A stretch of DNA of 64,000 bases, taken from NCBI GenBank assembly GCA_030673965.1, contig JAUTCN010000004.1, positions 1-64,000 of the forward strand, given 5' to 3'. The notes under the pieces are model-generated. The model ran no database searches. It had not been told where the DNA came from and worked only from the letters and a program-made list of their open reading frames with translations. The stretch comes from Fusobacterium sp. JB019 (GTDB taxonomy: Bacteria; Fusobacteriota; Fusobacteriia; Fusobacteriales; Fusobacteriaceae). Positions within the stretch are counted from its first letter, which is position 1, and each line of letters starts with the position of its first letter. Below, piece by piece: positions 9,912 through 17,361 of this stretch. Made by a program: the position numbers and the translations under genes.

Positions 9912-10040
9912 ATGATTAGGTATTTATTAAAAAATTTAAAATTATTTCTTTTAAATTTCATTTTTACTTTTTTTAATTATTTTGATTTTTATAAAAATTT
10001 CAATTATTATTTTAATATTATAGAGAATAAAAATTACTAA
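9912..10040 (+). CDS. pyr operon leader peptide (42 codons)
   Basis: A short ORF beginning ATG 9912, six bases after a good ribosome site (CGGAGG 9901-9906), and ending at TAA 10038-10040. The 42-residue product is extremely rich in Phe (9) and Tyr (6), read mostly from TTT, TAT and TTA codons, so the template is a long U-rich run. The last codons form the 5' arm of the terminator at 10024-10058 and the stop codon lies in its loop. This is the layout of the E. coli pyrBI leader, in which slow transcription of U-rich sequence at low UTP lets the ribosome catch up and melt the terminator. No function as a protein is expected. Function is inference from layout. Confidence 0.75.
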   Translation: MIRYLLKNLKLFLLNFIFTFFNYFDFYKNFNYYFNIIENKNY

Positions 10041-10067
10041 TTTTGTAATTTTTATTCTTTTTTTTTT
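10024..10067 (+). terminator. attenuator (intrinsic terminator) between pyr leader peptide and pyrB
   Basis: Perfect 14-bp stem AGAATAAAAATTAC (10024-10037) with complement (10045-10058), 7-base loop, then ten consecutive T (10058-10067). It ends 13 bases before the pyrB ATG, with the pyrB ribosome site AAGGAGG right after the T-run, so termination here would shut off the whole operon. The leader-peptide ORF covers the 5' arm. Confidence 0.88.
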
Positions 10068-10080
10068 AAGGAGGATATTT

Positions 10081-11148
10081 ATGAAAGACATTATCTCTAT
10101 TAAAAATTTTACCAAAGATGAAATTTTAGAAATTTTAAAAGAAGCTAAAAGCTTAAAAGAATTTCCTAAAACAAATCTTATTGAAAATAAAATTGTTGCT
10201 ACTCTCTTCTTTGAACCATCAACAAGAACTAGACTTTCATTCACTTCAGCAAGCTTTAAAATAGGAGGTAAAGTTCTTGGATTTGATAGTCCTGATGCTA
10301 CCTCTTTAAAAAAAGGAGAAAGTTTAAGAGATACAATTAAAGTTACTGAAGGTTATGCCGATATAATTATTATGAGGCATTTAAGGGATGGAGCTGCTAA
10401 ATTTGCTAGTGAAGTTGCCAATGTTCCTATAATTAATGCTGGCGATGGGGCAAACGAACATCCTAGTCAAACTCTTCTAGATTTATATACAATTAAAGAT
10501 AATCTTAAATCTATTGATAATTTAACTACTGCTTTTATCGGTGATCTCAAATATGGAAGAACTGTGCATTCTTTAACTGAAGCTCTATCTAAGTTTCAAG
10601 GGCAAACTTTTTACTTTATAGCTCCTGAAGAAATACAGATTCCTAAAGAAATTCAAAAAGAATTAGATTTAAAAGGAATCAATTATAAACTACTTTCTGA
10701 TTATAAAGAAATATTAAAAGAAGTTGATGTTCTTTATATGACTAGAATTCAAAAAGAAAGATTTGAAAATCCTGAATTATATGAAAAAGTAAAAAATACA
10801 TTTGAAATTTCTAAAGAAACTATTTTAGGAAAATGTAAAGAAAATATGATTATATTACATCCTTTACCTAGGGTAAATGAAATCAATATTGATTTAGATG
10901 ATACTAAACACGCTTTATATTTTGAACAAGCTAAAAATGGAGTACCTGTAAGAGAAGCTATGATTGGAATTGCCTTAGATAAAATTAATATTGCTTCAAT
11001 AAAAAAAGAAACATCTATTGTTAAAAAAAGTAATCAAAATATTTGTCCAAATAAAAATTGTATAACTAAATTTGAACAAACAGAAAATAATATAGTCATA
11101 AAAAATAATGAAAAATTCTGTTATTATTGTGGAAAAAAAATTAATTAA
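10081..11148 (+). CDS. pyrB: aspartate carbamoyltransferase with PyrI-type zinc ribbon
   Basis: PyrB joins carbamoyl phosphate and aspartate. Catalytic-chain motifs are present: FEPSTRTRLSF (carbamoyl phosphate loop), HPSQTLLDLYT and HPLPRVNEI. The catalytic chain normally ends near residue 310; here the protein continues to 355 with a Cys4 module: C322-x4-C327 ... C347-x2-C350 (CPNKNCITKFEQ, FCYYCGKKIN). This matches the zinc domain at the end of the regulatory chain PyrI, but the nucleotide-binding allosteric domain of PyrI is absent. First gene of pyrB-K-D-F-C-E, controlled by the upstream attenuator. Identity is certain; the effect of the zinc tail (assembly or intersubunit contacts) is inference. 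Confidence 0.96.
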   Translation: MKDIISIKNFTKDEILEILKEAKSLKEFPKTNLIENKIVATLFFEPSTRTRLSFTSASFKIGGKVLGFDSPDATSLKKGESLRDTIKVTEGYADIIIMRHLRDGAAKFASEVANVPIINAGDGANEHPSQTLLDLYTIKDNLKSIDNLTTAFIGDLKYGRTVHSLTEALSKFQGQTFYFIAPEEIQIPKEIQKELDLKGINYKLLSDYKEILKEVDVLYMTRIQKERFENPELYEKVKNTFEISKETILGKCKENMIILHPLPRVNEINIDLDDTKHALYFEQAKNGVPVREAMIGIALDKINIASIKKETSIVKKSNQNICPNKNCITKFEQTENNIVIKNNEKFCYYCGKKIN

Positions 11149-11165
11149 TATATTAGGAGGAATAT

Positions 11166-11933
11166 ATGTTTTTAGAAGATTGCGTAGTTTTAGAAAATAA
11201 TAAAATTTCAGATTCGTATTATTTATTAAAGTTAAAAGGGGAGAAATCTATCTCCTCAGCTAAACCTGGACAGTTTTACATGCTTCAATGTAAAAATGAA
11301 TCAACTTTATTAAGAAGACCAATTAGCCTTCATTATATAAATAAAGAGAAACAAATCATTGAATTTTATTATGAAGTTAAAGGAAAAGGAACTAATGAAT
11401 TTAAAAATATAAAACCTGGAGAAAATATAAATTTACAAGGACCTTTAGGAACTGGTTTTAATACTGATATTGAAAACAAAAATATTGTTATTATTGGTGG
11501 AGGAATGGGAATGGCTCCTATGAAATTTTTAACAGAAGCTCTTTCTCCTAAAAATAATGTAACTTTTATTTGTGGAGGTAGAAATAAAGAGAGTATGAAT
11601 ATTTTAGATAATTTTAATCTTGAAAATATCAAGACAATTATAACTACTGATGATGGTTCCCTTGGTATAAAAGGAAATGTAACTATCCCTCTTTTAGAAA
11701 CTTTAAAAAATAAAAACATTTATAAAATATACACTTGTGGCCCTCAAATAATGATGAAACACATTATGAATATAGCTAAAAAAAATAATATCTTATGCGA
11801 AGTTTCCCTTGAAGAAAGAATGGGATGTGGAGTTGGAGCTTGTGTTGGATGCTCTATTCTTACAAAAGAAGGTATGAAAAAAGTATGTAAAGATGGTCCT
11901 GTATTTGATAGTAAAATTATAATTAACGATTAA
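11166..11933 (+). CDS. pyrK: dihydroorotate dehydrogenase B, electron-transfer subunit
   Basis: PyrK (255 residues) passes electrons from the PyrD flavin to NAD+. The FAD-binding segment LLRRPISLHYIN (residues ~41-52), the nucleotide-binding loop IIGGGMGMAPMKFL, and a C-terminal [2Fe-2S] site with cysteines in MGCGVGACVGCSI and KVCKDGPVFD are all visible. ATG preceded by TTAGGAGGAATAT. It directly precedes pyrD, the usual partner in type 1B enzymes, and its stop codon is immediately followed by the pyrD ribosome site. Confidence 0.95.
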   Translation: MFLEDCVVLENNKISDSYYLLKLKGEKSISSAKPGQFYMLQCKNESTLLRRPISLHYINKEKQIIEFYYEVKGKGTNEFKNIKPGENINLQGPLGTGFNTDIENKNIVIIGGGMGMAPMKFLTEALSPKNNVTFICGGRNKESMNILDNFNLENIKTIITTDDGSLGIKGNVTIPLLETLKNKNIYKIYTCGPQIMMKHIMNIAKKNNILCEVSLEERMGCGVGACVGCSILTKEGMKKVCKDGPVFDSKIIIND

Positions 11934-11948
11934 TTGAGGAGGCTTAAA

Positions 11949-12869
11949 TTGAATAAATTAAATGTAAATTTTTTAGGAATTAATTTTGACAACCCTATCT
12001 TAACTTCTTCTGGTTGTTTTGGATTTGGACTAGAATATAAAGATTATTTTAATCCTAATGAATTAGGAGGAATTGTTCTTAAAGGCTTAACTTTAGAACC
12101 TCGAACAGGAAATATTGGAACTAGAATAGCCGAAACTCCTAGTGGAATCCTAAATTGTGTAGGACTTGAAAATCCTGGAATTGATGTATTAGAAAAAGAA
12201 ATCATTCCAAACTTAAAAAAACAAGGAATTAACACAAAAATAATTGTGAATATAAATGGAAGTACTGTTGAACAATATGTCGAAATTGCTAAAAGAGTTA
12301 ATGAAATAAAAGAAATTGATATGGTAGAATTAAATATATCTTGTCCTAATGTTAAAGATGGTGGAATGGCTTTTGGAGCTAATCCTGAAGTTGCGGGAAA
12401 AACTACAAGAGAAGTAAGAAAAGTTTTAAATAAACCATTAATTGTTAAACTTTCTCCAAATGTTACAAATATTGTTGAAATTGCTAAAATTGTAGAAGAA
12501 AATGGAGCAGATGCTATTTCAATGATAAATACTTTATTAGGTATGAGAATTGATATTAACAAAGGTACTCCTATCTTAGGAAATACTTTTGGTGGATTAT
12601 CAGGACCTGCTGTTAGACCAGTTGCAGTAAGAATGGTTTACCAAGTTGCTCAAAATGTTAACATCCCTATAGTTGGAATGGGGGGAATTAATTCTTGGGA
12701 AGATGCTGTTGAATTTATTATGGCTGGAGCTACTATGGTTTCAATAGGAACAGGAATTTTTCCAAATCCTCTTTTACCCCTAGAAGTAAAAGAAGGATTA
12801 AATAATTACTGTATTAAGAATAATTTAAAAAATTTACAAGATATAAAAGGAATAGCTTTTAAAAAATAA
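11949..12869 (+). CDS. pyrD: dihydroorotate dehydrogenase, type 1B catalytic subunit
   Basis: PyrD oxidises dihydroorotate to orotate on FMN. The start is placed at TTG 11949 (306 residues), seven bases after GAGGAGG (11936-11942), because the longer frame from TTG 11934 would read through that ribosome site. Motifs: LTSSGCFGFG near the N-terminus, NISCPNVKDGGMAFG with the active-site Cys of class 1B enzymes, and GGINSWEDAVEFIMAGAT for FMN phosphate binding. The pairing with pyrK confirms the NAD+-dependent 1B type. The rare TTG start may tune its level relative to pyrK. Confidence 0.94.
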   Translation: MNKLNVNFLGINFDNPILTSSGCFGFGLEYKDYFNPNELGGIVLKGLTLEPRTGNIGTRIAETPSGILNCVGLENPGIDVLEKEIIPNLKKQGINTKIIVNINGSTVEQYVEIAKRVNEIKEIDMVELNISCPNVKDGGMAFGANPEVAGKTTREVRKVLNKPLIVKLSPNVTNIVEIAKIVEENGADAISMINTLLGMRIDINKGTPILGNTFGGLSGPAVRPVAVRMVYQVAQNVNIPIVGMGGINSWEDAVEFIMAGATMVSIGTGIFPNPLLPLEVKEGLNNYCIKNNLKNLQDIKGIAFKK

Positions 12870-12896
12870 TATTTTTATATAAATGGAGGATTAATT

Positions 12897-13619
12897 ATGA
12901 ATGCAAAAAATAAATTAATAATAGCTTTAGATTTCCCTACAATGGAAAAAGCTGTAGAATTAGTTGAAAAATTAGGAGATGAAGCTACTTTTTATAAGGT
13001 TGGATTAGAATTATTCCTAAATTCCAAAGGAGAAATGATTGAATATTTAAATAATAAAAATAAGAAAATATTTTTAGATTTAAAATTCCATGATATTCCA
13101 AATACAACAGCCATGGCATCTGTCTTTGCTGCTAAAAAAGATGTTTTTATGTTTAATGTTCACGCAACTGGTGGAAAAAAAATGATGACTAAAGTTGTAG
13201 AAGAAGTTAGAAAAATAAATAATTCTTCTCTACTTATAGCAGTTACAATCCTTACTAGTTTTTCAGAAGAAGAAATACAAGAAACTTTCCAAACAAAGGC
13301 TAACATTCAAGAATTAGCTATGAATTTAGCTAACTTAACTAAAGAATCTGGAATGAACGGAATAGTTTGTTCTCCTTGGGAAGCTAATTCCATCAAAAAA
13401 TCACTTGGAGAAGAATTTAAAACTGTTTGTCCTGGAGTAAGACCTCTTTGGGCTGCTACTAACGATCAAAAAAGAATTATGACTCCTAAAAAAGCTATTT
13501 TAAATGGATGTGATTTCTTAGTTGTTGGAAGACCTATTACTAAAAATGAAGATCCTATAAAAGCTGTACAATTAATTCTTAAAGAAATTGAAGAAGGAAT
13601 AGTTGAAAAAAATAATTAA
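12897..13619 (+). CDS. pyrF: orotidine 5'-phosphate decarboxylase
   Basis: PyrF (240 residues), a TIM-barrel enzyme converting OMP to UMP. The catalytic tetrad region is FLDLKFHDIPNT (Asp-x-Lys-x-x-Asp), the N-terminal strand is LIIALDFPTMEKA, and the phosphate-binding end is VCPGVRPLWAAT followed by FLVVGRPITK. Length is typical of the bacterial type 1 enzyme. ATG preceded by TGGAGG. Fourth gene of the pyr operon. Confidence 0.96.
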   Translation: MNAKNKLIIALDFPTMEKAVELVEKLGDEATFYKVGLELFLNSKGEMIEYLNNKNKKIFLDLKFHDIPNTTAMASVFAAKKDVFMFNVHATGGKKMMTKVVEEVRKINNSSLLIAVTILTSFSEEEIQETFQTKANIQELAMNLANLTKESGMNGIVCSPWEANSIKKSLGEEFKTVCPGVRPLWAATNDQKRIMTPKKAILNGCDFLVVGRPITKNEDPIKAVQLILKEIEEGIVEKNN

Positions 13620-13636
13620 TCAAAAGAGGTGATAAA

Positions 13637-14842
13637 ATGTTAATTAAAAATGCTTTAATTTTTATAAATAATAAAGCTGTATCTAAAGATATTTTAATTG
13701 AAAATGAAAAAATTATAAAAATTCAGGAAAACATATCTATCTCCTCTCATGCAAATGATGAAATCATAGATGCTGAAGGAAAATATATACTTCCTGGAAT
13801 AATCGATCCTCATACTCATATGAGAGATCCTGGTCTTACTTATAAAGAAGACTTCTCAACTGGAAGTATGGCATGCGCTAAGGGAGGAATAACAACTTTT
13901 TTAGATATGCCTAACACTATCCCAAACACTACTACAAAAGAAGAACTTTTAAATAAAAAAGAACATTCCAAAAATAGAAGTTTTGTCGATTATGCCTTTT
14001 ATTTTGGTGGAAGTAAGCTAGATAACAGTAACGAAGTTAAAAAAGTTAAAGATATTTCAGTGGCAACTAAAATTTTTATGAATGTTTCTACAGGTAATAT
14101 GCTTGTAGAAGATGAAGAAATATTAATAAATATTTTTAAAAATTCAAAGTTAGTAGCTGTACATGCAGAAGGAAAAATGGTGAAAAAAGCTATTGAAATT
14201 TCTAAAAAAACTGATACACCTGTTTATTTATGTCATCTTTCAACTAAAGAAGAAATAGAATACTTAAAAGAGGCTAAAAAAAATAATCTTAAAGTTTATG
14301 GAGAAGTTACTCCCCATCATTTATTTTTAAATAAAGATAATTTAAAAGATAACCCTCTTTTGGTTATGAAACCAGAACTAAAAACAAAAGAAGATAATCT
14401 CGCTCTTTTAGCTGCTATAAATGAAGGAATCATTGATACTATCGGAACTGATCATGCTCCTCATACATTTGAGGAAAAATCAAATAATCTTATTTATGGT
14501 ATCCCTGGAGTAGAAAATTCATTAGAATTAATGTTACAAGCTGTAAAAGAAAAGAAAATAAATATTACTCAATTAATGAAATTAATGAGTGAAAATCCTA
14601 GCAAAATATTTGGATTAAAATCAAAAGGAAATTTAAAAGTTGGATATGATGCTGATATTATATTAGTTGATTTAAACATTGATGAAAAAATATCTGATAA
14701 AAATATCATATCAAAATGTAACTGGACACCTTACAAAGGATTTAAAAAAGGTGGAAAAGTTATCATGACTATTGTAAGAGGAAATATTGTATTTAATAAT
14801 AATAAATTTAATAATTTGAAAATAGGAAAGGAAGTGGTTTAA
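13637..14842 (+). CDS. pyrC: dihydroorotase (class I)
   Basis: PyrC (401 residues) closes carbamoyl aspartate to dihydroorotate with a binuclear zinc centre. Metal motifs: DPHTHMRDPG (residues ~56-65), VAVHAEGK, VTPHHLFL, and IGTDHAPHTFEEK with the catalytic Asp. The length of about 400 residues and the HxHxRxPG-like motif (here HTHMRDPG) mark the class I enzyme rather than the ~340-residue class II. Ribosome site AAAGAGGTGAT lies before the ATG. Stop codon and next start are one base apart, indicating translational coupling with pyrE. Confidence 0.94.
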   Translation: MLIKNALIFINNKAVSKDILIENEKIIKIQENISISSHANDEIIDAEGKYILPGIIDPHTHMRDPGLTYKEDFSTGSMACAKGGITTFLDMPNTIPNTTTKEELLNKKEHSKNRSFVDYAFYFGGSKLDNSNEVKKVKDISVATKIFMNVSTGNMLVEDEEILINIFKNSKLVAVHAEGKMVKKAIEISKKTDTPVYLCHLSTKEEIEYLKEAKKNNLKVYGEVTPHHLFLNKDNLKDNPLLVMKPELKTKEDNLALLAAINEGIIDTIGTDHAPHTFEEKSNNLIYGIPGVENSLELMLQAVKEKKINITQLMKLMSENPSKIFGLKSKGNLKVGYDADIILVDLNIDEKISDKNIISKCNWTPYKGFKKGGKVIMTIVRGNIVFNNNKFNNLKIGKEVV

Positions 14843-14843
14843 T

Positions 14844-15467
14844 ATGAATAGAGCGAAAGGTGTTGCTAATTCTTTGTTATCAGTAGGAGCTGTAAAATTA
14901 AATGTAAAAGAACCTTTTACTTTTGTATCTGGAATAAAAAGCCCTATTTACTGTGATAACAGAAAAATGATTGGATATCCTGAAGAAAGAAAAATTGTTA
15001 TAGATGGATTTATTGATATATTAAAAGATAAAGATTTTGATATAGTGGCAGGAACTGCTACAGCAGGAATTCCTTGGGCTGGATTTATAGCTGAAAGATT
15101 AAATGTTCCTATGGCTTATATCCGTTCTGCTAAAAAAGATCATGGAGCTGGACAACAAATAGAGGGAGCTAGCTTTGAAGGAAAAAGAGTTATTGTTATA
15201 GAAGATTTAATTTCAACTGGTGGAAGCTCTATTAAAGCTGTTCAAGCTGCTAGAGAAGCAGGAGCTAAAGAAGTTGAAGTAGTTGCTATATTCTCTTATG
15301 AGTTCCCTAAAGCAATAGAAAATTTTAAAAATGCTAATGTCAAGCTTGAAAATATCTCTAATTTTACAACTCTTATAGAACTTGCTACTGAAAAAGAATA
15401 TCTTAATTTAGAAGAAAAAGAAATTGCTTTAAAATGGAATAAATCTCCAAATACTTGGAAGAAATAA
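14844..15467 (+). CDS. pyrE: orotate phosphoribosyltransferase
   Basis: PyrE (207 residues) makes OMP from orotate and PRPP. Motifs: FTFVSGIKSPIYCDNR near the N-terminus, the flexible loop AYIRSAKKDHGAGQQIEG with catalytic Lys and His, and the PRPP-binding VIVIEDLISTGGSS. Last gene of the pyr operon, with the start one base after the pyrC stop and the ribosome site inside the end of pyrC. It is followed by a strong terminator that also serves the convergent candidate sRNA. Confidence 0.96.
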   Translation: MNRAKGVANSLLSVGAVKLNVKEPFTFVSGIKSPIYCDNRKMIGYPEERKIVIDGFIDILKDKDFDIVAGTATAGIPWAGFIAERLNVPMAYIRSAKKDHGAGQQIEGASFEGKRVIVIEDLISTGGSSIKAVQAAREAGAKEVEVVAIFSYEFPKAIENFKNANVKLENISNFTTLIELATEKEYLNLEEKEIALKWNKSPNTWKK

Positions 15468-15483
15468 TTTATCCTAAAAGCAA

Positions 15484-15590
15484 ACAAAAAAAGAAAATGA
15501 AAAGGGGCAATTTTCATTTTCTTTTTTATTTATAAGTATAAGATTAAGGAAATCAGACGGGTTATTAGGAATTCAATTCCGCCTTCTATA
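15484..15590 (-). ncRNA. candidate small RNA, copy 1 of a two-copy family
   Basis: About 105 bases from a minus-strand promoter TTTACA (15619-15624), 17-base spacer, TAAAAT (15596-15601), to the terminator at 15487-15527. A 5' hairpin pairs AGGCGG (15584-15579) with CCGTCT (15560-15555). A linker ending TTATAAATAAAA and the terminator with loop UUGCCCC follow. The segment aligns without gaps to the sequence at 59283-59362 (63 of 80 positions identical by hand count), including promoter, hairpin, linker and loop, and the hairpin shows a compensatory C-G to U-A change. No ORF of note is on this strand. Whether it is transcribed is not shown. Confidence 0.68.
15487..15527. terminator. bidirectional terminator between pyrE and the first sRNA copy
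   Basis: Seventeen-base perfect arms (15487-15503 and 15511-15527) around the loop GGGGCAA (UUGCCCC on the minus strand), with A-runs before and T-runs after. On the plus strand it ends the pyr operon; on the minus strand it is the 3' hairpin of the candidate sRNA at 15484-15590. Confidence 0.9.
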
Positions 15591-15595
15591 AATGA

Positions 15596-15639
15596 ATTTT
15601 ATCAATAATATTGTGTTTTGTAAAATATTATTATATAAT
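15596..15639. promoter_or_regulatory. overlapping divergent promoters of the sRNA and the LysR gene, with LysR-type box
   Basis: Plus strand: TTGTGT (15611-15616), 17 bases, TATAAT (15634-15639) for the LysR gene. Minus strand: TTTACA (15619-15624), 17 bases, TAAAAT (15596-15601) for the sRNA. Between them is an inverted repeat AATAATATT (15604-15612) / AATATTATT (15624-15632), whose T-N11-A core is the usual LysR-type operator form. The layout suggests the LysR protein controls both itself and the sRNA. Confidence 0.6.
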
Positions 15640-15673
15640 GGTACTATAAGCAAAACTTATAAGGAGAAAATCA

Positions 15674-16576
15674 ATGACACTTAAAGAAATGGAATATGTT
15701 ATTACAATTGCTAAATATGAAAGTTTTTCAAAAGCCGCTGATGTACTTTTTGTAAGTCAATCTGCTCTAAGTCAAGCTATTACAAAACTTGAAAAAGAAT
15801 TAGGATTGCAACTTTTTAGACGTAACAACAAAAATGTTTCTTTGACTTTTGCTGGAGAAATGTTTTTTAAAAAAGGTGAAGAAATATTAAATCTTACTAG
15901 TAGATTCAGTAATGAATTAAATACTTTAGCTTCTTGTAAAAAAAGAATTATTAGACTTGGGATCCATCAATCTTATGGTAAGTATTTTTTACCTAAGTTA
16001 ATTCCTTTCTACAAAAAATTATTACCTAATGTGCAGATAAAAATGATTGAAGATTATTCAGCTAATTTAGAAAAATTATTATTAGAAGATAAGTTAGATG
16101 TTATTATTTCCACTTTCCAAGAAAAAAATTCTAAACTTTCGTACAAGAAATTTTTTGAAGAAAATATTCTTTTAGCTATAGCTAAAAATAATCATCTAAA
16201 CAGAGATTTTGACGAAGATGAAAACATTAAAGAAATTGACTTAACTAATTTTAAAGATGAAAACTTTATATTGTTAATCAAAGAATTTAAATCTAGAAAA
16301 ATCATTGATAATATTTGTAAAAGTTTAAATTTTACACCTAACTGTATTCTAGAATCAAAAGATTTTGATACAATAAATTCTTTAGTTGCTCAAAATATGG
16401 GAGTTGGTTTTGTCCCAAGTTCTATAAATAAAGATCGAAATTCCAATTACTATAAAATAAAAAATGTTGATAGTAATAGAAATTTCTATATTGTTTATAA
16501 GAAAAATATTGTTCATAGACCTTATATTATTGCAGAATTTATTAAACTTGCAGAAAATGCAATGATTAACTATTAA
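15674..16576 (+). CDS. LysR-family transcriptional regulator
   Basis: A 300-residue LTTR. The N-terminal winged helix-turn-helix is clear (residues 1-60: SFSKAADVLFVSQSALSQAI followed by KLEKELGLQLFRR), and residues 90-295 form the two-lobed effector-binding domain (IIRLGIHQSYGKYFLPKL at its start). ATG with AAGGAG upstream. The ligand cannot be told. The only divergently transcribed neighbour is the candidate sRNA at 15484-15590, and the shared promoter region holds a T-N11-A palindrome, so the sRNA is the best guess for a target. Downstream is a terminator shared with fabG. Confidence 0.9.
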   Translation: MTLKEMEYVITIAKYESFSKAADVLFVSQSALSQAITKLEKELGLQLFRRNNKNVSLTFAGEMFFKKGEEILNLTSRFSNELNTLASCKKRIIRLGIHQSYGKYFLPKLIPFYKKLLPNVQIKMIEDYSANLEKLLLEDKLDVIISTFQEKNSKLSYKKFFEENILLAIAKNNHLNRDFDEDENIKEIDLTNFKDENFILLIKEFKSRKIIDNICKSLNFTPNCILESKDFDTINSLVAQNMGVGFVPSSINKDRNSNYYKIKNVDSNRNFYIVYKKNIVHRPYIIAEFIKLAENAMINY

Positions 16577-16580
16577 ATAA

Positions 16581-16612
16581 AAAAAGGTGAGAATTTAAAT
16601 TCTCACCTTTTT
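16581..16612. terminator. bidirectional terminator between the LysR gene and fabG
   Basis: Perfect palindrome with 16-base arms beginning AAAAAGGTGAGAATTT (16581-16596) and complement (16597-16612), A/T-tracts on both sides. It serves both convergent genes. Confidence 0.88.
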
Positions 16613-16615
16613 ATT

Positions 16616-17341
16616 TTAGAATGATAACCCACCTGAAATAGGAATTGTTACTCCTGTAATATAAGAAGATTCATCACTTGCTAAGAATAAAACTGTATTT
16701 GCTACATCTTCTTTTGTTCCCATTCTTTTTAAAGGAACTCCACTTAAAATATTATCTACAGCTTTTTCTGATAATTTATCTGTCATTGGACTTTGAATAA
16801 ATCCTGGAGCAACACAGTTAACTCTAATTTGAGCTCCCTTTCTTGCCAACTCTTTTTTCCAAGTTTGTGTCATACCAATTACTCCTGCTTTAGTTGCAGC
16901 ATAATTTGTTTGACCTATATTCCCATATATTCCTACTACTGATGATAAAGTTACTATTGATCCCTTTTTATGTTTTGTCATAATTGGAGCAACTGCTTGA
17001 GTTACATTAAAAACTCCTTTTAAGTTGATTTCAATTACAGAATCCCATTGAGATTCTTTCATTCTTACAAAAGGTCCATCTTGAGTTATTCCAGCATTAT
17101 TTACTAAAATATCAATAGTACCATATTCCTCTGCTATTTCTTTAACTAATTCTTTTATTCCTTCTCTATCTGTTACATTTAATATTTTTCCAACTACATT
17201 TTCTTGCTCATATTCACAAGGATTGATATCACATGCTATAACAACTTTTGCCCCTTCTGATGCAAATTTTTCAACTATGGCTCTACCTATCCCCATTGCT
17301 CCACCTGTTACTAAAGCAACTTTTCCTTCTATTCTATTCAT
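16616..17341 (-). CDS. fabG: 3-oxoacyl-ACP reductase family SDR
   Basis: A 241-residue short-chain dehydrogenase/reductase, most like FabG, the NADPH-dependent ketoacyl-ACP reductase of fatty acid elongation. Motifs: TGGAMGIG cofactor loop (residues ~11-18), NNAG, catalytic Ser in LSSVVGIYG, YAATK (Tyr-x3-Lys), and VAPGFIQSPMT. It stands alone, not in a fab cluster, so it could instead be an acetoacetyl-CoA reductase or a secondary reductase. It has a consensus promoter (17375-17403) overlapped by a palindrome, which suggests dedicated control. Family is certain; the physiological substrate is not. Confidence 0.85.
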   Translation of the reverse strand: MNRIEGKVALVTGGAMGIGRAIVEKFASEGAKVVIACDINPCEYEQENVVGKILNVTDREGIKELVKEIAEEYGTIDILVNNAGITQDGPFVRMKESQWDSVIEINLKGVFNVTQAVAPIMTKHKKGSIVTLSSVVGIYGNIGQTNYAATKAGVIGMTQTWKKELARKGAQIRVNCVAPGFIQSPMTDKLSEKAVDNILSGVPLKRMGTKEDVANTVLFLASDESSYITGVTIPISGGLSF

Positions 17342-17361
17342 AAATACCTCCTATTTTTTTC

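Noticed and set aside
9951-10244. 97-codon minus-strand ORF across the pyr leader and the start of pyrB
   Set aside because: Antisense to pyrB and to the leader/terminator; the Ile/Lys-rich product is a by-product of the U-rich leader, and there is no ribosome site.
12044-12562. 172-codon ORF on the minus strand inside pyrD
   Set aside because: Lies wholly antisense to a well-supported gene, has no ribosome site, and its hydrophobic serine-rich product is what antisense reading of AT-rich genes gives.
15484-15590. sRNA repeat considered as part of a miniature transposon or REP-like element
   Set aside because: No terminal inverted repeats or target duplications were found, the two copies differ by about 20 % with structure-preserving changes, and each has a promoter and a terminator in the right places.
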